This document shows, one piece after another, positions 23,131 through 35,231 of a stretch of 64,000 nucleotides of DNA; the stretch's first letter is position 1, and each line of letters starts with the position of its first letter. The translations under genes were made by a program, and so were the position numbers. Source of the stretch: Jacaranda mimosifolia (lineage: Eukaryota > Streptophyta > Magnoliopsida > Lamiales > Bignoniaceae); contig CM032126.1 of NCBI GenBank assembly GCA_018894105.1, positions 12,923,001 to 12,987,000 on the forward strand, read 5' to 3'. The notes under the pieces were generated by a model. The model was not told the DNA's origin. It worked only from the letters and a program-made list of their open reading frames with translations, and ran no database searches.

Positions 23131-23485
23131 CACTATGTTTGGTTCATGAATTTTAGTGAGGACAATAAAAGAAAATGTTAAGAAAAATAATTTTGATTGT
23201 TTGGTTGGTAAAGAAAATACTAAAAAAAGGAAAAATTGAGCAAAAATATAGTATATTTAAGAAAAATAAATCTTACTTGCAAAATGGTGCAGAATATGAT
23301 AGAAAAGTCAATTCGAACTCTATCTCATTCTCCAATACATTCATTTTCCCTATTTTTCTCATATATTTCTTCATTATTCTCTTTAACAACCAAACAAATT
23401 TGATATTTTTATATTCCTTTATTTTCTTTTGCTTTTCCCTAATATTTTTCTTTTCCTTATCAAAATCCTTAAACCAAACATCGCG
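23131..23485. mobile_element. Tourist-like MITE downstream of AP-4 sigma
   Basis: The left end CACTATGTTTGGTTCATGAA and the inverted right end CGCGATGTTTGGTTTAAGGA are terminal repeats. TAA flanks both sides (23128-23130 and 23486-23488). It is 355 bp. The two overlapping reading frames here, on opposite strands, come from its A/T-rich palindromic arms. Confidence 0.7.
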
Positions 23486-23651
23486 TAAATTTAACACTTT
23501 TGAGGAAGTCAAATGAACCATAGTTCATTACAGTACAACTCTCGTCTCGTGTTACTCAAGAATGATAATACAGGTGACATGATACAGAAAGAATCCACCA
23601 TGAGTCATTGAGATTAACGTCTGAAAATATTTTGAGGTATGAGATAACAGC

Positions 23652-26600
23652 CTATGATGCTTTGTCCATTAGCAGTATTGGAGAAAGGATGTTGGCCTTG
23701 CTAGTCTCCACAATACAACCATTCATGACCATTTCCTCAAGCATGAAATGTGCTTTCTCTAAATGAAACATGATGTCTAGCTCACACTGTAAAATCACAA
23801 GTCAGGAATGCAAGAAGGTTCTCAAAAGCAGATATGAGAATTTTGGTTTCAGATTCTCTCTGATAGGTGACTCACCACATTTCCAAAATGACGATCCATA
23901 GTTTCAACTAGGAGGTGTATAAATTCCAATATTGCAAGCTCATTCTGCAACCACGGCCACAGAAAATGCAGAGAATTTATCTAAACGTAGTTAAGTTTTC
24001 ATAGTTACAAGGTAAATGATATGCACACTGAATCACAATATTAAAGAAGCAGCAAAGTCATCCTTCAAATTGCAGAACAATTAAAAGGCTCTCTTATGTG
24101 ATTTAACTCCTGTGCAAGAGATGAATAGATTGGGTCCTCAATTACTTAATGTCAATATTGATTAACAGTCTTACAAACTAATATCTTTTTCTCAACCAAC
24201 TCCATGCAACGTACCAAAACTCATTTTAAAAACCTAAAGAGTAGCAGCACGCTCCTTCAACATTAAAAATAAAATGAGATATCTGTGTACTTCAATTTAT
24301 CTGATTATCCAATTGTGTATCTGCTGTAGTAGATGCAAAAAAATTGTATGAACTCAAAACCTTGTCTAATAGCATATCATCTTCTACAGCTGCAAGCCTA
24401 GGTCCTTGACTCGAATCTAGTCAACATACAGTAAGTTTGCACACTGTGAAGACTATAATGGTCCTGGATGTATCAACATTTCTAAAGGTAAAGTATTAGA
24501 CCCTTTGTCTATATTCCTACCATTACAATTCCATCCATCCCATAATTTTGAATTTTCATTAGCAAAAACTTCTCATCATGATATACATTTGAATGCCTCT
24601 TTTTCTTTGTGAAATGCCCATAAATAATGGTGCCTATCCAAAAATAGTGCATCACTCTCCAAAAATTATCTTTGAAGTAAATGATTTGACTAGCCAATAT
24701 ATCAAGCATAAACAAAATATCACACTACTATATACATGTATTGAACTCACCTACAAGTTCAGGATAATTACACCATTTTATGGAATGGTATTTATTTTTA
24801 ATTCATCATTCTTACTTTATCCCGATGGCCCATTCTTCTAAAACCAAGCAGGGGCACACCATGCCTCTTCATAGGCAAATCCAATATGCTCTGTACTGTC
24901 AAGCAATATAGCTTCACCAACTCCTCATCCATGTTGTTTCTCTTTTCTTGAAATTTATAGTAAAAATGCATCCTCTTCAGCAACATTGGGTCCTAACTAT
25001 GGTGCCTCGTGGCTTGGCAAATCATATCGACCTTTAGAAATCTCAAATGAATGTAATATGTAAATTTGTTCAGCAAAACTCAGGCCCAACCTCCCTTTGT
25101 TATTGTGGAGACATTCTCTTCACAAGCTCCACAGGAATTTAAACCAAGTTCATGCAAGTTAACCTGATGTCATAATAATCTTATATTTTCTCCTTATTTT
25201 TTCGGTCATAGGTCAGGACAGCAACTTAATGGAAAACTTAGTTATCTAAACATATCAGGGAAGGGAATATGATCAGAACAGGTTCATTTAGTCAATTGGC
25301 GTTCATCATCGTTGCTCAAATACTGCAAAAAAAAAAAAAAATGGTGCATTTGAGCATCCTGAACAAGAGATTGTCAAAACTTGATAAGAACTTGCTTAAA
25401 CTTTGTTTCCGCAAAAATTTAGGCAATCTGCATTTGAAATTGCACTGTTTGGATAAAGTTATCAAAAAGCACTTTTAAAATTATTCTTCAGGCCATCTCC
25501 ACAATTATTTGTTCTCAAGAGGGTTCATATGCCCATCTTTTCTCTTCCATTAGCATGTAAGTGTCTACATGTCCAACTTTTTCCTTTCTTTGTACAGAAA
25601 AATCTCGCAAAATGTCATATCAATCTCGAATACTTTTTCCTAACCAGTCCTTATCATTCAGGCTAATATTTCAAACTGGAAGTTTTTATTATTTAAAACA
25701 TCTCCCAGCTCAATGCTTATGGCACATGGTCTACATATATGACTAAACCAGCATATTTACCACATTTCAAACTGCTCGGACAATTGCTCCTTCATCTCAG
25801 TCAATGACTTTGCAACTAACTAGGTATAATAGATAAAATGCAACTCCTCTCCTGCAAGTGACAAGGCTTGTTTGAGGCCAAATATTTTAATTATCAATAT
25901 AATATGGATTAACCAAAACTCTTTTCAATAGATAATACTATTTTCTATGAATCATTTAAGCCCAAATATGAATAACAAACATGTGCTAGACCAACAGAAT
26001 AACTTAGTGTTCGCCAACAACATTGTATTCTACTTGGACCTCAACTTTGATCTGGATGGGCTGATAAGTAAATCCCTCAAACAGACTAGTGCTGTATCTT
26101 GGCCAGTTGGCCCTAATCTAATTCTGGAGTCTTTTTATGGGTTCTTGTAGAGAACGCATAGTTTCTTGCTCATTTACTGAAATAGAAACTAGAAAGCATC
26201 ATGTTGATAAGTTAATCCAGTCTCTACAGACTCTAAAGCTTGGCATGTCATTATATAATACTCCTGTATCATGGTGTGGTGACACTGCCACTCCTCGTCT
26301 CCCAGGACCATGCCGGTAAAAAGGATGGGAAACTTGGACTTCTTAGATGAGAAGGTTGATCAGTAGATTTAAATGGGGGCAGATATCACAAACAAAACCA
26401 CCATATGCTACTCCGTCTCTAATTTCAAATGATAGAAGTCTTTGCTCTTCATCCTTCAACTTTCATGGGCTAACTAATGTAATGAAAACTTGTGTGCTAA
26501 ATTTTTTGTAGATTGCATGTACTGCAACAGCAAGCAATAATGTTGGACTACTTATTCAAACTATATTGTGAAAAAGTTGATTCATTAGATATTTACCAGC

Positions 26601-28574
26601 ACTCAGACATGCCTTGAGTTGACAAATCCCAGAATTTTCTCTCTTATTAAGATGTAGCTCTAGATACATGTAAGCTTTTGCAATATAAATGTCCAACATA
26701 AGCACGAGCCCATTAACCAAATGCTTTTCTACCGTCAATATTAGCTTGAACCAGCAAATACGATACTGAATGTCAGCTTCCAATTCAATAGTCACAAGAA
26801 GTTTATTGTTCACTGTGAATTTTCTCACAAAGAGAAAGTTGAGTAGTGTAATATCTATCCTTGATATATTCTCTTCGACAAATGCTTAACCACAAGATTT
26901 CCCCATCCTTTCAACCATGTTTTGAAGTTATTTACCCCACTAAACTAACAAAAAGGCAGGTCCTTCCATACCCACACTAAGAACATAGTGATACTATTAC
27001 TTCTTTTACCTTTATCTTTCCTTTCTGATAATTATGTCTTAAGAACTAACATAGCGCGATGAGTTAACATAAAATAGCTTAACATGTACTTCACCAATGA
27101 TAGAGGAGGATAAAGACATGACAAAGGACACAAATTCTTTAAAAAAAAAAATTAAGTACATGAAATGGCTTCGGCACAATTGTCCTATATATATCAATAT
27201 ATATTACATATATACATACATATTATACATATAAAATGTATTAGATTATATACTTCCAGATATATATATACATGTACATATATGCCTGTACAATTGGTAA
27301 ATGGATTTATAGAAAGATTAGTGTGAGTACTATGAGGTAGATATTCGTGTCATGACTCATGATTGTTCGATCTAAGCTTACTAATCCTGCAGATGCTGTG
27401 TTTGGCATATATTAGTGTGATTTATGGACTATGATACTGGGAAAAAACACTCTAAGCTTAAAGAGAAACATTCAAGGAGGGGGAGAGAGAGAGAGAGAGA
27501 GAGAGTTTTGGAGTTTCCATGCATTATAGCATAGGAGTGAGGATCAAATATTTGTCAGATGCCAATTTTATGAAAATAGAAAATATTGTTTCCATCAGAT
27601 CATGTTAGAAACAAGAACTGAATGATATAGCAGATTTGATCCATGAAGGATATTTACCCAAGAGACAGTATGACTTACTTCTTCATTGTCCACTCCAACC
27701 AGGAAAAACAATGATGCATATCGCCTGTATACGACTTTGTAGTTTCGATGCTCAACAAAAGAACACTGTTCAACATAGAGCCAAAAACATTAAGCTAGCA
27801 AGTATGAAGAACTAGAGTGCATGAAAATCATAGATTTATTAGGGAGAACTTTTGGACTATAGGTACAAACTTCTAACATTAAATTAAGAAGTAATAAGAG
27901 ACTCCAAAAAGAATAAATAGAGATGGATGAATATTTCCAGATGCGCAGATGACATCATAATAATTTAAGAAAGGGAATAATAAGAGATTTTATAGGATTT
28001 GTCAATGACTCGAGACAACAGAATTCAACATGTCCCCTCAGGTTTGCAACTAGAAATAACATTAAAAATGAAAATTTTGTCCACATTCCACAGCAAATGT
28101 CCGGAGTGCTTTTAACTAATACTTTGAATCATAACATTATTGCCAATTATAAATGAAAGGAAACTCCATCTACTTCAAATCCATTCCAAATAAAGCAATC
28201 TGCGAACTAAAAAATCCAGGACATGACATAAAACTAAGATAAAGTTAGGTGACACTTTCTACAAGTTAAATCAAGCACATATTTATCTTTAAACTTATAG
28301 AGAAATTCTAAATGAGATCAAACCGAGGACAGCGAATCAAAACATTATCTACATAAACAACAAGAGAACAACATAAAAACAAAGGCATAGACACATATAC
28401 ACAAAACGCGCGCACACAGCGAGAGATGGTTACCTGTTGTTCGTTACGGGCGAGGCATTTGCGAACAATTTCACCTTCGAGAGCGCGTCGTTCTTCGAGG
28501 GTTAGGTATTCATAGTACTGTGCTAGACGGGTCTGCCCTTGCTTGTTCACCATTAGTACGAATCTTATTCCCAT
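23652..28574 (-). CDS. AP4S: AP-4 adaptor complex sigma subunit
   Basis: Minus-strand exons are 28574-28434, 27765-27679, 23944-23876 and 23786-23652, all with GT-AG borders, giving 143 residues. Exon 1 reads [20 protein letters not shown] and then [17 protein letters not shown]. Exon 2 contains [20 protein letters not shown]. Exon 3 contains [20 protein letters not shown]. Exon 4 contains [20 protein letters not shown] and ends LLMDKAS. The protein is one longin-like clathrin-adaptor small chain. The RLAQYYE...[11 protein letters not shown] pattern distinguishes AP-4 sigma from the AP-1 and AP-2 chains. AP-4 sorts cargo at the trans-Golgi network, in plants including vacuolar sorting receptors. 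The length equals that of the Arabidopsis protein. Intron 2 is very long (3.7 kb) and holds a (GA)n tract; I recognised no second gene in it. The first ATG is the natural family start. Confidence 0.95.
27482..27505. repeat. (GA)n microsatellite in intron 2 of AP-4 sigma
   Basis: About twelve GA units. Confidence 0.9.
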
Positions 28575-28868
28575 GTTGTATTTCTCTTGCTTCTTTAATT
28601 TGTGCTTCTATGGATCAATGCTATGAAATGGCCAAATCCCCAGCTGGGTTTGAAATATATTTAATTCCAGCTATTCTGTCTTTTATATTTCAGTTTAGGC
28701 CCTCACTTCTGAGATTGAATTAGTTTTGCCTTTGAAATTTAGATATTTGTACTTTCTCCCCTCCCTCGTTAAGCATCAGCTTCGTTATCCGCAAATACGC
28801 ATGCATTAATCATCATAATTGAGGGGCTACGAAACTTTTCACAAAGTTATCACCAAAAATTCTCAACA
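28575..28868. other. Upstream region of AP-4 sigma
   Basis: Presumed promoter and leader of the minus-strand gene. No convincing TATA box or other element was identified. Confidence 0.35.
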
Positions 28869-28877
28869 CATCAAAAA

Positions 28878-29407
28878 TAGGGGTGTAAACGAGCTGAGCT
28901 GAGCTGAGTCGAGCCCGAATGTAGCAGGTTCAAGCTCAATTCGTTTATTAATTTGCAAACTCAAGCTCGAGCTCAAGATTAATCGAGCCTAAACAACTTA
29001 ATTCATGCTCGACTTGTTGGAATAGACGAAGGCTCTTCATAAGAAAGTAAAAGAGTTCGTTAATATAAACTCGGATGGGCTCTAGCTCATCATTTAATCT
29101 CAAAATAAACTCTATAATTATAAATGTTTAAATAATTTTATTATATATTTGTCTAAAAATAAAAATGAATTATTATTACTTACCTATTTTTATGGATTTT
29201 ATTATATGAGCTTAGATTATGAAAACATATACACACACACATATATAAAATAAATAAGTTCGTTTAGACTCGCGTGCTTTTCGAGTCGAATATTATTGAA
29301 CCCAGCTCGATTTATTTGACTAACAAGCTCGAGCTCGGCTCGACTCAAAAAGATTGAGTGCCGAGATTAAACTGTTCGTGAATCGTCTCATATCATTTAC
29401 ATCCCTA
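28878..29407. mobile_element. hAT-like non-autonomous element
   Basis: The left end TAGGGGTGTAAACGAGC and the inverted right end TAGGGATGTAAATGATA are terminal repeats. Flanks CATCAAAA and CGTCAAAA agree at 7 of 8 positions, allowing one base of uncertainty at the left border. Subterminal GAGCTCGAGCTC-type repeats occur near both ends, a layout shared with the hAT element at 16674-17695. No coding frame. Confidence 0.65.
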
Positions 29408-29840
29408 CGTCAAAATCTGCTCAACTAATTAAAAAAAAATTCGAAAAAATAGAGCAACAGTTAAAGATACTTTAGGATATCTACTAAAAAGTGAATACTT
29501 TAGTCGAAGCCGAGGATATCTACTAAAAAGTGAATTCAGAAAAATTCCAGATACCAATCCCCAAAGTTCGAGTTCAAGCCACTTCAACACTTCCAAAAAT
29601 GCCAAAAAGTCTTAACTATCCCTTTGACTGTTAATCCACATTATCAGACAATCAAAGCAACATGCAACATGGGGCTTCAAGTTGAAAGATCCCCAATAAA
29701 TCCACTCCGGCAAAAGAAGCATATCATTGAGAAAAAAAAGCTAGATATTGAAGAACAATCCAGGTGGATCTAAACCACCATTATCAGTATTATAAATGCT
29801 GCAAGAAGGAAAATATTGGAGGAATCAGATCAAGTGGACC
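29408..29840. other. Spacer, nothing recognised
   Basis: A short direct repeat, GGATATCTACTAAAAAGTGAA, occurs near 29475 and 29515. No gene or element border was found. Confidence 0.35.
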
Positions 29841-29848
29841 ACTTATCT

Positions 29849-31255
29849 ACGCCAGTAAATGGGTAGGGTAATATTCTATCCACACCCAAAATATCATATA
29901 CATACACATACCCATACCTATCAAAGATGATATCATCGGTATGGGTAGGGTCTATACCCATAAATTATCCATGTACCCTTCCCTATAAATTACCCATTAC
30001 TTTATACTTTAATTTAATCTATAAATCTAAAAATTGTCTATGCCAAAATTAAATTTATATTAATGATAAACTTTATATATATAAAAATTACAAATACGTG
30101 AATGAACATAACAACTAAATAATTTTCTTCATTAAAAATTAAACATAATTAATAAAATTAATAAAGTTAAAACATTAGGATAGTATTTTTTTTTAAAAAA
30201 AATCGGAATAGCAATAGCAACAGTTGAATTTTTTTCATTAATAAAATTAAAAATATTAAAATTAATAGTGGAATAAATATTTTTTATAAAAATAGTTTAT
30301 AAAATTAATTTTTCTAATGAATAAATTTTGTTAATAAAATTTTTATTAATGAATGAAAAATTGAAAATAAAGGTTAACTAATTTAAATTAAATTAAATAT
30401 AGAAAAGTATTTTTTTTTTTTGTTATCGTATGCCAAATAATATTTCTAGTATATATTGAAAAAATTAGTATATACATTAAAAACATATGTCCAATAAACT
30501 AGACCCAATGGGTCTTGGGTTAGATAGGGTAGGGTTAGGGTCTCATCCAGTGTTCGAAAAATCAAACCGTTCATTGAACCGGAAAACTTACCGGTTCACG
30601 ATTCACTGGTTCAACCGTTGGTCGGACTGTAATTGAACCGCAATTGAACCGTGACGTCATAATTACGAAATATATATATATATATTACTTAAAAATTAAT
30701 AAACTGTCAAAATATAAAATATAAAGAGTTTAAATGATATTGTCTAACATCAAAACCCAAATTTCACAATTTATATTATAAATGATCACAACAATTTAAA
30801 TATGTCAAGTTTAAAGTTTAAAATTGAGAGTATACGAGTTAATTCTAAAGTCTAAACTCTAAACCAAGGCTTTTTTTTTACTTTTAGATAGCTTATGAGG
30901 AGTACCTTAGTTTTCAAACTTTGTACTTAGACGAAAAAATTTAAAAAAAAAATAATTTCATTAAAAAAATTAAATGAAAAAATCGCTCCAATTCAATTGA
31001 ACCAAAGCGATTCACCTGTTCACTGGTCCGACCTGCCGGTTCTGAACGGTTTTAATAAAATTTGTCATTTTTTCAAGTTTTTTATTTTTTAGAAAAATCG
31101 GACCAGTTCACCGGTCGGTCCGGTCCAATTTTTTAAATCATGGTCTCATTCTTTTGAATATTTTAGGGTAGGATAAAATATAAAGTATTTTTGTTTGGTT
31201 ATTTTAGAGTATGGGTATGAATATGATGATACACTGCCCATTTACAGGCCTAGTT
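29849..31255. mobile_element. hAT-like element interrupted by a second element
   Basis: The left end contains GCCAGTAAATGGGTAG and the inverted right end contains GGCCTGTAAATGGGCAG. The 8-bp sequence ACTTATCT occurs on both sides (29841-29848 and 31256-31263). A nested 595-bp element sits at 30548-31142. Both halves carry GGGTA/TACCC motifs (ATGGGTAGGG, TACCCATA). No protein frame was found; about 800 bp remain once the insertion is removed. Confidence 0.65.
30548..31142. mobile_element. CAGTGTTCG-type MITE (hAT-like), copy 1
   Basis: Starts CAGTGTTCGAAAAATC and ends with the degenerate inverse TTTTTTAAATCATG. Flanks GTCTCATC (30540-30547) and GTCTCATT (31143-31150) agree at 7 of 8. Subterminal AACCGGT-type motifs (ACCGGTTCA, CCGGTCGGTCCGG) lie at both ends. 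Nested in the element at 29849-31255. Confidence 0.75.
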
Positions 31256-31263
31256 ACTTATCT

Positions 31264-32035
31264 ATCATTTATCTTAGTCTTTCCCTTAATTTAGGTTATT
31301 TACATTGTCCAATCATTTTTGTATCACTTTCCAATCTTGTTAATATATTTTCAATAGATTTATTTCCTTTTAGTAGCTTTCTTACTAGTTACCTTAATTT
31401 AAACAACTTGAATACTTCTAAAGAGCATATGCCTCTATTAGGAAAATCGCTTGACATTGAGAATGGTTAAGTAAGATGGAGTTTCAACTAAAATAAAATT
31501 TCGCATCAACATATTTTTCTTACACCTGATGAGACCTACATACACCTTCGATCACTAAAATTTAGAACAAATATAACGAAGTTTAAACAAAATATTCATC
31601 AAAATAGAAATCTTAAGGAAGTAGGATGAACACCGCTAGAAGGCATCTGGAGATGCAGCAATCCTAGCCCACCAACACTCAACTAGTCGGCGTGCCATTA
31701 ATCCAGCCAGTTAGTAGGCAAGCTATTACTCAACATACTTCAAGAAGCATTGTTAGCCTCAGTCCGCCCAACTAGGAGTCTTCAGTCGTAGAGGGTCGGT
31801 CAACCTATGACCACCTCCTTCACTCGACGACAACAAATTGACATGGGTTATAGATAATCTTATGTATTAGATGTCTCGCTAATTAATAGAGACTGTAAGG
31901 TCTGTGGTCAGGAATAAACTATACTTTGCTCAAGAATAAGTACAAAGAAGCACACAACGTCAAAGTGAACAATCAATCCTGGTTTCGTACATTGTTTATG
32001 TCGCCCTGCAAATGTTGCAAACTTCAAATCTACAA
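31264..32035. other. Possible leader or LTR debris of a decayed Ty3/gypsy element
   Basis: No coding frame. The mixed-composition segment 31620-32040, split from a similar segment after 32680 by copy 2, may be the 5' part of the retroelement whose gag remnant starts near 35230. This link is inference from position and orientation only. Confidence 0.25.
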
Positions 32036-32043
32036 GTCATAAT

Positions 32044-32672
32044 CAGTGTTCGAAAAATCGAACCGTTCATTGAATCAAAAAATTTATCGGTTCATAATTC
32101 ACTGGTTCAACTATTGGTCAAACCGCAATTGAATCGTGACATCATAATTATGTAATATATATTATATATTTTATATATTAATTAAAATTTAATAAAATAC
32201 CAAACATAAAACATAAAGAATCTAAATTATATTGTTCAACTTCATAAATTAGAATTTCTTGAAAGAGTACAAGACTAAAGGTTTCTATCTTCTAGCCAAA
32301 TTTAAAAATTAGAATATTAGATCTGATTTGTGGCTTTATTTTGTAAATCTATTTGAATGTTTTAGGTTTTTTACCTTTTTAATATGTATCTTAGCTTTGG
32401 AGGTTCACATTTGGCTAAAAAAAAAATAAAAAAAAAGTGTTAATTATGCCAAAGATTAAAGGAAAGAAAAGAAAAAAATAAATCGGTCCGATTTTCATAA
32501 ACCGTGAATAGTTCAACGGTTCAAACGGTTCGATCACCGGTTCAGATAGTTTTCACAAAATAGGACGGTTTTCTTTATTTTTCAGTTTTTACTCAAAATC
32601 GAACCTATTAAATAAGGCGGTTGACAGTTCAACCTATCGACCACTTGGTCCGATCCAATTTTTTAAATAGTG
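32044..32672. mobile_element. CAGTGTTCG-type MITE, copy 2
   Basis: Starts CAGTGTTCGAAAAATCG and ends TTTTTTAAATAGTG. Flanks GTCATAAT (32036-32043) and GTCACAAC (32673-32680) agree at 6 of 8; both differences are T to C. Its internal order of motifs matches copy 1. Confidence 0.7.
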
Positions 32673-32922
32673 GTCACAACCAGCTTTATAACATCAGCAA
32701 GCTAATTAGGGTTGCCGCTACCAAATCTAAGGGCAAGTTCTAATCTATCGAGATTGTACCCTGTGGTTGAATCACACATCCAATAAGGATGCAGGGATGC
32801 AGAGGAGACCTTCGAGTTCACCATGTAATATCAATTTACCCTCTATCTTTAATATTCTAGTAGGTACCCTTGCCTTGTTAATTCAACAAAATGTTACAAT
32901 TACCTATTATCCTACCTCGGGA

Positions 32923-35016
32923 CAGTATTTGAGAAATTTGACTATTCATTGAACCCAATTGAACCGTGACATTATAATTACATAATACATATATTGTATA
33001 TTGCATATTACTTAAAAGTTAATAAAACACTAAACATAAAATATAAAAAGTCTAAATTACACTATTTAACTTCATAAATTAGAAGTTCTTAAAAGAGACA
33101 GCTAACCAAGAACACATAGGTTGGATAAGGGACTATGGTTTCTACCTTTTAGTTGGATTCACAAATAGAATGTTAGGGTGTGATTGCTTGTGAGGCAACG
33201 CCTCATATTCCATGTTTCTAAGAAATTATAATCGTTTTGGCATTTTAAAGATATGTAATTGGGAAATGAGGTTATGATTGGTTGTAAGACGAAATATAAT
33301 AACTATGGTGATGTGATAGGTTGATATGATGTGAGATCATTTGTAAGAAATATTTGAGAGATTTGTCTAGGAGAATGAGAATATTTTACAAGTTTTGATT
33401 TTTGGTTTTGTTTTGGATTGAGAATATTTAACAAAATATTAAAATAATGGATAATTTTAATTAATTGAATTTTTTCATTGTTGTTTAAAATTGGACAGTG
33501 AATTAATTTATTAATTTAGAAAAATATTGATATAACAAGGTAAACAACAAATTATTTTTTTCATGAAATTCATTTCAACAAATTGTTTATCAATCGGATT
33601 AGTAGGAAATTAATTCTTTTAAATAATTCATAAAATAAGTAAAAAATATATTGGCCAAATTTTAAATTATTTAATCTTTACTATTTTTGTATTTTAATTT
33701 TTAATTTTTTTGGACAAATAATTGTTACCAAATTTTGTATTTTTACCAGCAAAATAAATTATATTGGCCAAAATTCTTTTCCATCTCTTAGTTTACAATA
33801 ATTGTAATGAAAATAAAATTAGCCTTGTGTGTTCAATTTAAAAATAAAATTTTGGATAATATCAATAAGAAAAAAGGTGATTCAATATATCATAAACATA
33901 AAAAATCATAACAATAAATTTTTTGGTTATAAATATTTTTTTTCTGCCAATTAGGTTTCTAAATTTAATAAAATTTAAAAATATATATTGATGTGATGTG
34001 ACGTTGTATTAATATATTTGATAATATTACAAAATTTACAATTGCATGTTGAAGGAGAAAAAAATATAAAAATATAAAAAAAAATCATTAATTCAAATTT
34101 CAGAAAATCTAAATTAAATGGAATAAATTAAAAAGAAATATTGAATTTTCGTTCTTGACTTTTTTTCCGTTATACATTATAAATTATTTTTTGTTAAAAA
34201 TTACAAAATTAATTATTATTTTTATAATTCTTATTACCAATAAAAAGCAAAAATTTCCCAAAAAATTACAAATTTTATTTTTTTTAATCCGAACTTAAAA
34301 ATTTTAGAAAATAAGATTTCATGAATTTGAAAATGTCAAGTTTAAATTTATGTAATTTATAGAAAATTAAATATAAAACTTTTAATAAAAATCTTACAAA
34401 AAAATCTAGTTAAATATTTAATTTCAGAATTGAGAGAGAAAGAGAGAAGTGGACTCTATCCTTAGGAAAAGTAAGCAAATTATTTCTAAGGCAATTTGCC
34501 TCTAAATCTTGAATCTGCCTATAGGTCGTCTGCCTCACCATCCAAAAGATCTAGAATAAGTCTTACAATCAAACACAACTCTACTCGTGTTTTACGCCTT
34601 CGAGACATGAGATGTGGAAAATATCTTGCAAGAAATCATTGCCTTATATTTGATTTAGGGTTTTTATTTTGTAGATTTGTTTGAATGTTTTAGGTTTTTA
34701 ACTTTTAAGATGTATATTAACATTGGAAATTTGCACATTAGGCGAAAAAAATTAAAAAAAAAAAAGTTTTAATTGTGCCAAAAATTAAAGGGCAAAAAGA
34801 GAAAATAAATGAACTAATTCGGTTCTAACAAACCATGAGCGATTCAACGAGTTGAGCGATCCAACCACCGGTTTAGATGGTTTTACCAAAATAGAATGAT
34901 TTTTCTAATTTACCAATTTTTACTCAAAACCAAATCGGTCAATAGGGCAATCGACTCCTCGGCGATCCAATCGGTCTGATCACTCCGTCCGGTCCAATCC
35001 GATTTTTCAAATAGTG
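32923..35016. mobile_element. CAGTGTTCG-type MITE, copy 3, expanded by an inner insertion
   Basis: Starts CAGTATTTGAGAAATTTG and ends GATTTTTCAAATAGTG. Flanks are similar but not exact (CCTCGGGA against CTCGGAGA). Family sequence occupies 32923 to about 33175 and about 34640 to 35016. The roughly 1.4 kb between is very AT-rich and unrelated to copies 1 and 2, so something inserted there, but I could not define its ends. Confidence 0.55.
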
Positions 35017-35231
35017 CTCGGAGAAACTAGGATACTCAAAGAGATCTAACTGGGCAACCATAGATCAATCAAGCTTTTCACGTTGCAACACTAAATCAAC
35101 CTTTGTTTCTGTCGATACATCAAATTGCCTACCAACCATATTTCATTGACCCTAAGCAAAGAACACTTCAATTGATCGATCCTAACATGATAGCCAAGAC
35201 CATTATAAGATATTTTGATTTAGAGTTATAA

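Noticed and set aside
23175..23521. Two overlapping open frames on opposite strands with hydrophobic or basic composition
   Set aside because: They arise from the AT-rich arms of the Tourist-like MITE at 23131-23485.
30505..30540. TAGGG-rich stretch resembling plant telomere repeats
   Set aside because: Only a few irregular GGGTA/GGGTTA units; the same motif occurs at both ends of the hAT-like element, so it belongs to that element.
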